From assembly GCA_029216955.1 (NCBI GenBank), contig JANAVB010003400.1, positions 18,121,451 through 18,185,450 on the forward strand: a DNA stretch of 64,000 nucleotides, read 5' to 3'. The position numbers and the translations under genes were made by a program. The DNA is from Iris pallida (taxonomy: Eukaryota; Streptophyta; Magnoliopsida; Asparagales; Iridaceae). Positions 41,679 to 53,425 of this stretch are shown one piece after another. A model generated the notes under the pieces. The model was not told where the DNA came from. It did no database searches and saw nothing but the letters and a program-made list of their open reading frames with translations. Positions within the stretch are counted from its first letter, which is position 1; the number at the start of each line of letters is the position of its first letter.

Positions 41679-44250
41679 TTGTACAGAACCGACCGTGTCC
41701 AGCCCCCGGCGGCAAACGGACAGAGTGGTTCCCAAGAGTCTTCCAATCAGGGAGCAAACATGATGCCAACACACTCGTGTGCTCGGGACTCCCGGGCCCA
41801 CAAAACGAGTGACTTGCATGATGTGATTCTTCATAAGTGCAAGGAAAGAGAAGAAAGCTTGGTGTGCAGAGAGTCCTTTCATGGACATCACTGCACTCAA
41901 GTCATTGTCAACTGCTGCTGCAGCAAGGAGGCAGTACAAGAGGACCAGCAGTCCGTCTTCCAACGACTGCAGCCAGGACCGATCCTACAACAAAGCTCAG
42001 GAGACGAGGCTCTTCATGTCGCCTTCTGCAATTCTGTTCGGAAGATCCCTACCGGCAAGGCGGGGAAGAAGATAAATGTTTCCAGCACGACAATCCCAAC
42101 TAGCGTGGCCAGGAAACTCGCGTCCAAGCGGCTGTCCACAACCACCTCAGGAGGAGTTTACCAGGGCACCCACTCAAAGACAAAATCTTCAATACTGGGG
42201 GATTCGTCAACTGTACCTCAGGGGGTAGCCGAAGCTGGGGGTAGCACTCTCCGGAACATCCACGACAATCCGGTGTTCCAAGAAGATCAACCAGGGGAGA
42301 CAGTTCCCCCTACAGATGCAACAGAACCAGATGTTCCTGGAAACATCCATGGGTCCCAGGATGAAGCAACCTCCGATGCAGGGGGTAGCACTTCCTTCGA
42401 GTCCGAACCGGAGGAGAACATTCCTACATATCCCGACGACTTCTCCATTCGGGGATATGATTCGGAGAGCACATCCTCCACAGTTTATTCCACTGTTCTC
42501 CGTGTGAGAATAGTATTTATGACTGAGAATGACCAGGACGGTCCCAGCGACCGACAGCGCATCGACACTCTTGAGGCCATACTTCATACCTTGGTCAAGT
42601 CAGTAGACGAAATTAAGGCAGCCCTGTCGACTCTCCAAGGAAGGACGCCTGGCCAAACAAGTTTGGGTCCCGCCATCAATGCGGACTCAAACACAACTGT
42701 ACCAACCCCGGGTGACAATCCACCTGGGATGTCGGCTCCCACCGCTGCAGACGAGGCTAGGGAGGCAAGAAGAGAGGTCCAAGAGCTTCGAGCAATATTT
42801 CACGCCTGAGAAAACTCTCAGGACCTCAGGATACGACAGCCGTATCCCGCTGCATGGAGAGACGTCCCCTTCCCTCTACGGTACAAGCAATTCAACATTA
42901 ATCCATATGATGGGAAGACCTCTACAAGCCAATACGTAACCTATTTTGAGGTCACAACAGATCATCTGCCACATGACGATGCCATCCTTACACGATTGTT
43001 CATTGGGGTATTGGAGGGAGTTGCATTCGACTAGTATCGCAATTTGCCAGACAACTGCATCCATTCCTTCGCCGTCTTCAAGCGTATGTTCTTGGAGAGG
43101 TTCTATGAGGTGGGACAGAATGTCACAATGTCAACCCTCATGGACGTTGTTTAAGGCGAAAAGGAGCTGACAAGGAACTACATTGAGCGGTTTTGCCAAA
43201 CCGCGATGAAGCTGCCCTCCGGTAACCCGGACTCTTCCTTAATTGAAATTTGCCAAAACAGGCTGCTCCCCACAATCAGCCTCTGGATGGGCGAAAGTTA
43301 ATTCAAGGACTGGAAGACTTCCATCATCAGCGCCACTAGCGCAGAAGATAAGTTGAAGAAAGCTCGCCAACTGGGATTGCACATCTCGGAGGGAGACGAC
43401 AAGGGCAAACGCCCTAATGCCAACAACAACAACGTCGGTAATTCCTCCAACAACCGAGACAACAAGGGCAAACAGGCTATGGTGGTCGACACAGCCCCGA
43501 AGCCTGAACCAAAATAGACAGAGAAGCAGTAGCCGCAGATGACTTACTCCTTCGAGGACAACCATGTCAAGCCCATCTTTGACATGCTCTTGCAAGAAGA
43601 CAGAATTCAGCTCCTTCCTCCAAGGCGTGAACCTCGACCTGCAGAGATGGAGAGCCCAAAGTACTGCCACTACCACCACTACGTCCACCACGCTACACAA
43701 GACTGCTTCCAACTGAAGCAGTACATCCAGAACCTCATCGACTCGAAGGCCCTGGCCATTGATTTTGAGGAGGTAACGGTCGCCGCCAATATGGTGTTGG
43801 TCCAATTCGGCAGCTTCCCGTCGACAAGGACACAAGACGGCGTAGTACCCGTCCCCCGGGCAAAAATGGAGGTCGCTAATCTTCTACCTCCCCGAGACCA
43901 GGTTACTGGACTGGTATCCCTCACCACATCACAAGGGGAGAGCATGTGGGTCCACTCGGACTTAGTATCTGAAGTAACCCAGCCAGCATCACCCTCTGCT
44001 GGCAAGAAAAAAGGGCGGAAAAGTCAAATCCTGCCACACAATCTCGACCGACGTCGAAGAAACGACAACTGTCGTTACCCGGTCTGGTACGCAAACTCAA
44101 CCCGCGCCTGGCAACTCGGCTGAAGAATGTCAGCCAGCCACTTGTGATACCCCAGGACCTTCTCAGCCTCCGCCGGCCGATAAGCCCAAGCCAAAGGAGA
44201 CCCGCTTTGACAAGCCGCTCCGGAAAGACACTCCTCACGGGCTGGAGAAG
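41679..44250 (+). pseudogene. Tat-B gag
   Basis: A long Ser/Thr/Pro-rich N-terminus is open to TGA 42807-42809, then the same frame continues: RQPYPAAWRDVPFP, the gag core (YRNLPDNCIHSFAVFKRMF, NYIERFCQTAMKL), a basic Asn-rich stretch, and the Cys/His motif KYCHYHHYVHHATQDCFQL (about 43657-43716). Further stops lie near 43032, 43152, 43300 and 43515; several fit TGG or CAA/CGA losing a C. Near 44070 the frame shifts by one into the protease frame. It would form the particle capsid if intact. Confidence 0.8.
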
Positions 44251-45576
44251 CCCTATAATTTTGATATTTTGGCACAACTGGCCAACACACCGGCCAAATT
44301 GTCATTATACGAGCTCCTGAGACTCTCCAAAGATGTTCGCGTCGCACTGAGCGAAGCACTCCAGAATGTCAACGCATATCTGGCTCTGGCCAATCTTACA
44401 GGGGAGAGCGCGCCAGCGGATCTCCAGGACAGCGCTTGCACAGGTACAATACCCAACATTGTCTTCACTCTGTAGGATATGCTTATCAAGACCAACCTGC
44501 ATGATCGCCCTCTGTATTATACTGGATACGTCGACGACATCAAGGTGGATCGGATGCACATTGATCCTGGCTCTTCGATAAGCATTATTCCGAAGAGCTT
44601 GCTTTACCATATGCGCATCCCTATGCATCGGCTGACTCCTACCAGCACCACAATTAGCGGTTTCAATTCCGGGAGAAGCTATCCCATTAGGAAGATTCGC
44701 CTGAAGTGCCAAATTAGCGACCTTCAGTCGGAAGTAGCCTGCTATGTCATAGACGCAGACACCTCCTACAATATTCTCCTGGGACATCCGTGGATACATA
44801 ATTACATGATCGTGCCCTCCATATTGCACCAGTGCTTCAAGTACGTCGACAAGCACGGCTTCGTGAGGACAAAATTTGCCGACATCGATCCCTTCAAAGG
44901 GGTCGAATCCTATTATTCGGATTCTTGCTTGTACGAGAAATCCAAGAGGCACCTGATCAACGAGGATGTTCAAGAGCAGACGGAGGCCATTGTGGGGACT
45001 GAGGAACCTTTGAGGATCCATCTCCAGCCCCGTAAACCAGGCAGGACTGCACCTCTTACAGCTACTCTGCGTAGAGAAACAACTAGTCTTCCGGTGCTCA
45101 CTGCACAGAAGGAGCAGATGACAATCCGACTGCCAAGGTCTGGCCAAGGGCCAAGACCCACGACGAAGTCACTGACAATCAGGCTGCCGAGAGCCGGCCA
45201 GCAACAAACAGAGGAGCTCAATCCCTCTGTCAAGCCGATGACGATTCGTCTTCCCAGAATGAGTCGACAGCCGAGTGCTAAGCCGGGGACCGCTAGCGAG
45301 CCAACAACTCCCCGTCCAGCACTGAGCACCAAACTGAGGGTCGTTAGTGCACCAACGACTCCACGTTCTACTCCACCAGTGGAGCCCCTAATGATTAAGC
45401 TGCCCAGGTCATCCCCCCAGTCTTCATTAACACAGGGGGTGGCCGACGAGGAGTTAGAGCTGGCCAAGTATGTGGTTGCTCACACTGATGTTCCGTCCGC
45501 AGATGATGTAATTCCACCGGAAAAGATACCTTACTTCATCAATAAAAGGGCTATCTTTGAACTACCTCGAGCTTAA
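44251..45576 (+). pseudogene. Tat-B protease with repeat-rich C-terminal linker
   Basis: The N-terminal part has FDKPL and YELLRLSKDVRVAL, a Tat-type conserved block, and TAG at 44473-44475. The aspartic protease follows: VDRMHIDPGSSISIIP (active site DPGSS where D(S/T)GSS is usual), ISGFNSGRS, and TSYNILLGHPWIHNYM. After it comes a basic linker with four copies of a TIRLPR motif (MTIRLPRSGQ, LTIRLPRAGQ, MTIRLPRMSR, MIKLPRSSP). The frame ends at 45574-45576 and coding resumes in another frame. Confidence 0.8.
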
Positions 45577-46185
45577 TAAGCTTTATACAATGTATGCTAT
45601 GGAACACGGTATAGGCACCCACCTACACACACAAGTAACAAATGTCTACACCGCAAACCAACTTACTCCCGTGGAAGACGCTTGCTTCATAGTCGAGGGA
45701 GAGGATCATCCAATCATCTTCGGCCGGAAGAATGATCCACAACCCTTCAGGATAGAAGAAGTTGATCTCAAATCCGACACCGGGAGACTGCCCCTATATC
45801 TGTATAGCTCCCGATCTAAGTACCTCATGCAAAAATAGGGGTATGATCTGGAGACTACACCTGGCTTGAATTACGGCACTGGTCGGCGGTTACCCTTACA
45901 GTTGCCAGTCCCGGCTGGGAAACCACGGGATTACTACAACAAGACCAGACGTGGGCTAGGTTATGTTACACCTACAACGACCCCTGAAAGCTCAGATGAG
46001 GAATGTGACTGGCATTCACACTCAACCGGATCACCAACTTCTGATTCGGATGTCAGCATCGGAGACGTATTCAGGCAAGCTCTGTCTGTCAATATGGCAT
46101 TTGCTAATGCCTACGAAGAAGATGAAGATGTACCCGAACTTCTCGTGTTAGAACCTTGGGTCCAGCAAGTAGATGCATAATAGGA
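45557..46185 (+). pseudogene. Tat-B PR-RT spacer
   Basis: Reads HPIIFGRKNDPQPFRIEEV, a stop at 45836-45838, then GRRLPLQLPVPAGKPRDYYN and RRGLGYVTPTTTPESS, and an acidic C-terminus, ending in two stops near 46178-46183. The same order appears in Tat-A (37240-37546), so it is a genuine conserved part of the polyprotein. I know no function for it. Confidence 0.65.
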
Positions 46186-46189
46186 GAAA

Positions 46190-47512
46190 CGCTTCGAACT
46201 TCGTAAACCTTCCACTGAAGATGAGGTTATGCAAGTTGACCTCGGCGATGAGTCCTCTCCTAAGCCAATCTTCGTCAGCAAAAACCTGACATACAAAGAG
46301 CGGGAGGCACTTTTGCAACTCGTCAGAGAGTACATTAACGTGTTCACCTGGAGCTATAAAGACATGCCAGGGCTAAACCCTGAGGTTGTACTTCATAAAC
46401 TCAACATTCATCCAGACGCAAAGTCGTTCAAGCAACAGCAAAGACGTTTTCGTCCAGACATCATGAATTCTATCGAAGCTGAGGTCAACAAACTGATAGC
46501 CAGCGGCTTCATCCGGGAGGAGCAACATCCAGACTGGGTCGCCAACATAGTACCAGTCCTCAAGAAGAATGGGAAGATTCAAATTTGTATCGACTTCCGA
46601 AATCTAAACGAATTATGTCCTAAAGATGAGTTCCCTCTTCCCATCACGGACATCATGATCGACAACACATGTGGCTTTGAGCGCATGTCATTCATGGATG
46701 GCTTCTCAGGATACAACCAAATTAAAATATTTTCTGACGACGAAAAGCATACATCATTCCGAACACTGCTTGGCGTGTATTGTTACACAGTCATGCCCTT
46801 CGGTTTAAAGAATGCCGGCGCCACATATCAAAGAGCCATGAGTGTCATCTTCAGAGATCACCTGCGTAAGACCGTGGAGTGTTATGTTGATGACATCGTT
46901 GTCAAAAGCCGCTCTAAGAGAGACCATCTGCAGGATCTGAGGACGGTATTCGACTTGATGTGAGCGCACAACTTGAAGATGAATCCTACCAAATCCTTCT
47001 TGGGCGTATCTAGTAGAAAATTCTTGGGTTTTATCATTACTGCCCAGGGAATTCATATAGATCCGGAGAAGACGAAGGCAATCATGGAGATGGGTCCCCT
47101 GAGAAATCTCCGTAAACTCCGAGGCCTTCAAGGGAGGCTAGCTTACATCAGGAGGTTCATCTCTAACCTCTCCGGGCGATGTCAACCATTCACCCACCTT
47201 TTGAAGAAGGGCGTCTCATTCGTATGGGATGAAGAGTACCAACGTGCGTTCGACAACATCAAAGAATATCTGTCAAATCCTCCAGTTTCGGTGGCCCCGG
47301 TTGCTGGAAAGCCGTTCTTGCTTTATGTACGAGCGATGGAGCATTCCCTCGGTGCTCTACTAGCACAAAACAATGACGCGGGGAATGAACAAGCTATCTA
47401 TTACCTCAGCCGAATGATGATTGGGCCTGAGCATAGATACACCGCCGTGGAAAAGGAATGTCTTGCTTTGGTGTTCGCTATCCAGAAGACGCGACACTAT
47501 GTTACAGGATAA
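46190..47512 (+). pseudogene. Tat-B reverse transcriptase and RNase H
   Basis: Ty3/gypsy RT: VNKLIASGFIREEQHPDW, VPVLKKNGKIQICIDFRNLN, CPKDEFPLPI, MDGFSGYNQI, TVMPFGLKNAGATYQRAM, the catalytic CYVDDIVVKS. TGA at 46961-46963 is followed in frame by LKMNPTKSFLGV and KFLGFIIT. RNase H-like motifs follow (LLYVRAMEHSLGALLAQ, IYYLSRMM, YTAVEKECLALVFAIQK), to TAA at 47510-47512. The first RNase H domain has RAMEHS where an Asp (Y.DAS) is usual, as in Tat elements that rely on a second RNase H. Confidence 0.9.
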
Positions 47513-48276
47513 ACCATCCATGTCATATCAAGAGTTAACCCCCTCAGGGTCCTCATGACCAAGCCGGGTGTACTCAGCTCTCGCCTCGCCACCTGGGCGA
47601 TATTATTGTCTCCCTACTACATGATCTTCGTCCCGCAAAAGGCCGTCAAAGGTCAAGCTCTGGCGGACTTTTTAGCAGCCCATCCAAGTTCGGAGTCAAC
47701 CAGAATATATGAAGAGATTCCAGACGAGGTCGCCAATTCAAACATGGCTTCCCATGATTCCGTCTGGCGAATGTTCTTCGACGGTGCTTCAAGAACCGGG
47801 CCCAAGGGCAATATTGTCGTTGGGGTCGGAGTGGTACTGATTTCTCCCTCTGGCTTGGTGATCAACCGGGCATATTCCCTTACAGAACCCTGCTCGAACA
47901 ACGTGGCCGAGTACAATGCCTTGGTTATCGGCCTCCGACTTGAAAAAGAACTGGGAGTAGAGTACCTAGAGGCATATGGCGATTCACAATTAATTGTCAA
48001 TCAGATCCGGGGTTCATATGAAGTTCGTCATGAAGACATGATCCCCTCTCATCAGGTAGCGATCGCCATCATTACGTCTCTGAAAGGGTTCTTTATAGAA
48101 CATGTTTTGAGACTCCGGAACATTGAAGCCAACGCCTTAGTAGGACTGGCCGCTTCCCTGGCGGTCCCAAAATATACTAATCATTTGGTGGACGTAATAG
48201 GCCATGAGTTGGTCTGTCCCAAGAACAACGTCCAATTTGCTGAGAGCTATTCTGCCCTGACGGTCGACGAGACATA
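47513..48276 (+). pseudogene. Tat-B second (archaeal-like) RNase H domain
   Basis: In the same frame after TAA: the connection segment, then FFDGASRTGPKGNIVVGVGVV, NNVAEYNALVIGL, and AYGDSQLIVNQIRGSYEV. These are the acidic D, E, D positions of the additional RNase H found in Tat-lineage elements, which is why this family is placed in Tat. The catalytic residues look present. It ends at TAG 48274-48276 before the integrase. Confidence 0.85.
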
Positions 48277-49286
48277 GGATTGGAGGCTCCCATTTATTGA
48301 CTTCGCAGTCTATGGCATCTTGCCGAAGAACCCGAAAGAAGCCACCTCTATCAGAAGACGTTCTCTCAGATTCTTCTACGATACAGAAACAAAGATGCTG
48401 TATCGGCGATCTTACGATGGACTACTTCTTCGGTGTTTGTCAAATACAGAAGCCAAAAAAGCGGTACGTGAAGCACATGACAGCGTCTGTAGGGCCCATC
48501 AGCCTGGCCCGAAATTGCAAGATCGCCTTCGCCGGATGGGCTACTACTGGCCTACGATGGTGGCAGATACAATAGACTACGCAAGAAAGTATAAAGCTTG
48601 TCAAGTCCACGCAGATTTCATACACCAACCATCTGAATTCCTATATCCAATGGTGGCATCCTGGCCATTTGAGGCATGGGGAATGGATATCATTGGTCCA
48701 ATCACCCCACCTTCATCCAGAGGGCACCGCTTTATACTGGCAATTACAGATTACTTCTCCAAATGGGCGGAAGTTGTCCCGCTTGCAGAGGTGAAGACAT
48801 CAAATGTGATCAGCTTCCTCAAGCATCATGTCATCTATCGCTTTGGACTGCCCCGAAGGATCATCCACGACAACGGTCAGCAGTTCGCAAGCCACGCCTT
48901 CTATCGGTTTTGCGAAAAACATCGGATCCAAAGTGTTGCTTCAACACCGTATAATCCGACGACGAATTGGTTGGCAGAAGCATTCAACAAAATAATAATC
49001 AAGCTGCTCAAGAAGTTTGTGTCTTCCAACAAACGCGACTGAAATAAAAAGCTTGGTGAATGCTTATGGACGTATCGTACTACAGTCCGAACGACCACCG
49101 GGAATATACCATTCTCTCTGGTGTTTGGGAGTGAGGCAGTTCTCCTACTGGAGACTGAAATCCCCTCTCTTCGCGTCGCCCTCACCTATCGATTGATGAC
49201 AGATGATAATTACCGTCGTCGGCTACAAGAGTTGGAGGCCTTAGATGAGAAGCGCCTGCTAGCTCAACAGCGAATCGAACTTTATC
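48277..49286 (+). pseudogene. Tat-B integrase, cut by the copia insertion
   Basis: HHCC domain: AHDSVCRAHQPG and RKYKACQVHA (the first Cys of the C..C pair is Tyr here). Catalytic core: WGMDIIGPI (Asp), RIIHDNGQQFA (Asp), and NWLAEAFNK (Glu; usually NGQAEAFNK). TGA at 49040 probably replaces a Trp, and the frame then runs on: YRTTVRTTTGNIPFSLVFG to LAQQRIELYL. It ends at 49286 where the copia LTR begins; the rest of Tat-B lies beyond the window. Confidence 0.85.
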
Positions 49287-50557
49287 TGATGGAACTGGGG
49301 ATTCCCAGGACCCTTCCTTTGGTGTGCGTATTGATCGATAGAAAGTTAAACAGATCTAATACGTGTTCTAACCCTTCATAGGCGGAAACTAGGGTTCACG
49401 AATTATACCTGCGGCAGAAAGGAGACAAGTAATTCCTGACAATCTCGAGCGGACGATTCCAAGATCTTCTGTACGTATTCCTTCCTCGAGTTGGACGTCG
49501 TATGGGCGACGATCTCCCAACCTTTTCTTCTTCTTGGCAGCCCTCTCTTTCTCTCCTTACGTGAATCATGAATTTTAGAGAAAGTTTTAGATTTCTGATC
49601 AGTCATCTGGCGGCCAGAGAATAGAGGATATATATAGGCTACATCAGGGACCATAAGAAGAAATTAGGGTTAGGCCTCCTAACGGATCTGGATATCCCGT
49701 GTTCAGCCCGAACACACAATCCAGGCCCATTAACAATAGCTCGGTCCACTAATGAGCTATTGCTGCACTACCTCCCTAATCCTAAATTATGTTTGTGGGC
49801 TCCTTTTATTATATGCTCGTTTGGCTCCCCATGTTAAGATATCGTATGTCCGTCGATCAAATTAAGTTACTGACAACTATATTGATTCGACATCTTTTAT
49901 CCTTAAGTAGTACCGCTCAACTTTATTTATCATGTCGGATATAATCTACCTGCAGGGTTTACATGACAATCCTTATGAGCTCCTTAAGGGGACATCATCA
50001 ACCCGATGTATTGGGACATGGATTCCATTTATAATCAATAGCCCATCATACATACAATATTATTACCCAATTCATAGAGGTTGTTGATCCATAATGAATC
50101 TCACTCTTTTATGAGTCAAAGTAATGCACACTGTATATACATGTCCGTTATTATATCCGGATTAAGAGCACAAGCATCCATAATAACAGAGGTATTTGTT
50201 CTCTTATGTAGTAAGTACAAAGAGGACAACCTCAAGTGGTCCTGTTCAATACACACAAAGTGTACTAGTGTAAACCTATAGTCAAGATAGACTAATACCA
50301 GATTACACTACAACCTTTCCAATAGATTGTCCAAGTCCATCTAGGTTGTGAACTATTTATATACTCCATAGGGAACTGATAATATGATCTTCTGTGTGAC
50401 ACCACACACCATATTATCTATAATATAGAATATCAGACATTTGTATTAACACTTGCAACAAATACAATATGCAAACATTTGCCCATATGATTCTCATTCA
50501 AAATTTAAGGAAATAAGGTTACTACAAAAGTGATGCTTTTAGTATATAACCCTAACA
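49287..50557 (-). mobile_element. 3' LTR of the copia element
   Basis: 1271 bp. On the minus strand it starts TGTTAGGG (50557) and ends CCAGTTCCATCA (49287). The first 260 bp on the plus strand match 63738-64000. The minus strand reads AAGTGGGAGAT just before the LTR, the polypurine tract. A TATATATA motif lies at about 49628-49637. Confidence 0.95.
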
Positions 50558-50639
50558 ATCTCCCACTTATACTCAAAGCATTGCTTTTCAGTATACTGTT
50601 ACAAATCTCCCACTTATACTTAAAGCCATGCTGCTACAC

Positions 50640-51470
50640 ATCTGACTCCCATTCCCTCAACATGACTGTCAAAAGCCTTAGCTGGTAAGCTCTTTGTAAA
50701 GGGATCAGCTCGGTTGTCGGCTGATGCTATCTTGATCACAACAACTTTTTCTTTCTTTACGAAATCTCGTATCAGGTAGTACTTGCGCTCAATGTGTTTG
50801 CCTGTCTTATGGGCTCATGGTTCCTTCGAGTTTGCAACTGCACCACTATTATCACAATAAAGTATAATAGATTTAGGCAAACTAGGTACCACATCCAAGT
50901 CCAACAGAAAGTTTCTGAGCCAAACCGCTTCTTTGGCTGCCTCAGAGGCTGCCACATACTCGGCTTCCATGGTGGAATCAGCAATACATTTTTGCTTGAT
51001 ACTCCTCAACACAATGGCTCTACCTCCTAAAGTAAACACCTGAGGTAGATTTCCTGGAATCCCTATCTGACTGAAAATCTGAGTCTGTATACCCCAAGGG
51101 AACTAAACTATCTGCCTGGTAAACTAGCATATACTCTTTAGTCCTTTTTAGGTACTTCAAAATATGCTTTACGGCAGTCCAGTGCTCTTGTCCTGGGTTA
51201 GACTGATATCTGCTGACCATGCCTACGACAAAGCAGATGTCTGGTCTCGTACATAGCATTGCATACATTAAGCTTCCTACTGCTGAAGCATAAGAAACTG
51301 CCTTCATGTTCTCTATCTCTTTAGGTGTCCTCGGACACTGTTCCTTTGATAGAGCAATTCCATGTCTAAAAGGTAAGAAACCTTTCTTAGAATTTTGCAT
51401 ACTAAAACGAGTTAGTACAGTATCGATATAGAAAGCTTAGGATAAGCCCAACATCATTTTCTTGCGATCT
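50640..51470 (-). pseudogene. Copia RT C-terminus and RNase H
   Basis: From the TGA near 51470 the frame goes on with MQNSKKGFLPFRHGI, YASAVGSLMYAMLCTRPD, and SRYQSNPGQEHW, then YTDSDFQSDRDSRKSTSG of RNase H. A frameshift near 51040 leads to DSTMEAEYVAASEAAKEA, ILYCDNSGAVANSKEP, a stop, and in the terminal part NRADPFTKSLPAKAF (about 50700). A TAA where Gln is usual (GLSQA) lies near 51437. Motifs are those of the Tork/Angela group. Confidence 0.85.
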
Positions 51471-52760
51471 CATAGAACTTTGATCCCAAGGATGTGACCT
51501 ACTTCTCCCAAGTCCTTCATATCAAACTGTTTGGATAACCATACCCTTACATCAGATAATACCTTTACATTGTTTCCAATGAGCAAGATGTCATCCACAT
51601 AAAGTACTAGGAACACCACCACGTTTCCGTCACACTTTCTGTATACACATGATTCATCATGACATTGATCAAATCTATAGGATTTTATCACCTGATCAAA
51701 ACATATGTTCCAAGATCTGGAAGCTTGCTTAAGTCCATAAATGGACTTCTTGAGCTTACAAACAAGATGCTCCTGGCCCTTTTCAATGAACCCGTCTGGT
51801 TGCTTCATATAGATGTCTTCCTCAAGACTTCCATTAAGGAAAGCTGTCTTGACATCCATTTGCCAAATCTCATAATCGAGATGAGCTGCCATAGATAAAA
51901 GAATCCTGATAGACTTAAGTATGGCTATAAGAGAAAAGGTTTCCTCATAATCGATACCCTCTCTTTGAGTAAAACCTTTTGCTACAAGCCGAGCTTTAAA
52001 GGTTTCAACCTTACCGTCTGATCCTCTTTTTCTCTTATAGACCCATTTGCATCCAATGGCTTTTACACCAACGGGTGGTTCTACAAGCTCCCAGACCTTA
52101 TTAGAATCCATAGATTCTATTTCAGATATCATTGCTTTTTGCCAAGACTCTGCATCTTTATCTTGGAGTGCTTCATTGTAGGTACAGGGATCATAATCTT
52201 GTTCCTCAGGGACGAAGTCTGACGACTCTTCCAAGAACATATATCTATCAAGTTGTATCACAACCCTCCCACTACGACGAGGCACTATCAGTTGTGGTGT
52301 AACGCTTGTGACATGTTGTGCAGTTATTTGTGGTTCATCCTCTTGTACTGTTAGTACTGAAGTACTTGGTGTCTCACATCTCAGTTCTTCTAGAACAACT
52401 CTACTTGTGGGTTTATGGTTCATCACATAGTCTTCCTCTAAGAATCGGGCATTGGTGCGAATAATGACCTTCTGATCCTTAGAACTATAAAATAAACCTC
52501 CTTTCATTTCTCTTGGATAGCCTACAAACAAGCGTACTTCTGTACAAGATTCCAACTTATCTGCTTTCCCATTCAGCATATGTGCTGGACTACCCCAAAT
52601 GTGAACATGTTTCAGACTAGGCTTACGCCCAATCCACAGCTCTGTGGGAGTAAGAGGTACCGACTTAGAAGGAACCGAGTTCAAAATATAAGCTGCAGTC
52701 TCTAAGGCATATCCCCAAAATGAATCTGGCAAATCCGAATAACTCACGCTCACAGCTACG
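51470..52760 (-). pseudogene. Copia integrase C-terminus and reverse transcriptase
   Basis: Starts with SYSDLPDSFWGYALETA and WGSPAHMLN of the integrase tail, then RT: WVYKRKRGSDGKVETFKARL, KGFTQREGIDYEETFS, WQMDVKTAFLNGSLEEDIYM, KKSIYGLKQASRSWN, and catalytic VLYVDDILLIG. It ends LGIKVL then TGA where Arg is usual (CGA to TGA). The frame is otherwise open. Upstream lies an insertion of about 550 bp that interrupts the integrase. Confidence 0.85.
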
Positions 52761-53310
52761 CTGCTTGCATGAGTCTGTCGCCACAGTGCTCGTCCCTGGC
52801 TTGGTTCGTGCATGAAAGCGCCCAAGCAACACAAGGATTTTGGGAACTATATTGTCCCCACAGTGTTCGTTCTCTGGCCTGGTCCATGTGCAAAAGTGCC
52901 TAAGAAACAAGGGATTTTGAGCACTATGTTGGTCGAGGCGTCGAAGCACTCGAACCAGTTATGTACAATTTGTCGTCAGTTGCATGCATTACTGTCAACG
53001 CATGCTTCTTTTCAACTATTGGCGTAGCACATTGGCCATACAAGGTGTGAGCTACCTTGGATTTCTTTGTACTATCCCTAGAAGGTGCTTAGTATTCAGA
53101 GTCCAATATGGCCTTCCCTAAGGGGTAGGCAATTCTGTCAAAGACCGAATTTCCTTCCTGTGCAGCCATTTTCGTATTCTTCTTCGGTTGTGCCTTTATA
53201 TTACATGTAGCCTGAGAGCAGCGACCTTCCCTGCGCTTCCCCACAACTGGAGTTGACTAAGGCATTGCAGCAATTGATGAAGGCGTATTAAGTATGCCTG
53301 AGTTCAGAGG
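52761..53310. other. Unidentified insertion in the copia integrase
   Basis: Copia homology stops after MEMVRS (53311) and resumes at SYSDLP (52760) on the minus strand; the intervening DNA is foreign. It contains two diverged copies of a unit of about 75 bp (about 52780-52855 and 52856-52930, sharing CACAGTG.TCGT and AAGCAACACAAGGATTTTG / AAGAAACAAGGGATTTTGAG). I see no inverted ends or target duplication, so the source is unknown. Confidence 0.55.
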
Positions 53311-53425
53311 AGCTTGGAGTGCATCCTCTTCAGGATCTAACCATCTCCATAAGAGTTCTATTCCTTCTTTTGGCTACACCATTCTGCTGGGGCGTTCTAG
53401 GTACAGTCAATTGGGATACAATCCC
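53311..53425 (-). pseudogene. Copia integrase segment between two insertions
   Basis: It reads SQLTVPRTPQQNGVAKRRNRT and LMEMVRS. The catalytic Glu of the copia integrase (QQNGVAERRNRT) is Lys here, a GAA to AAA change. It connects with SDRGSEYL...SEAGI at the 60798 side, across the LARD insertion. Confidence 0.85.
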
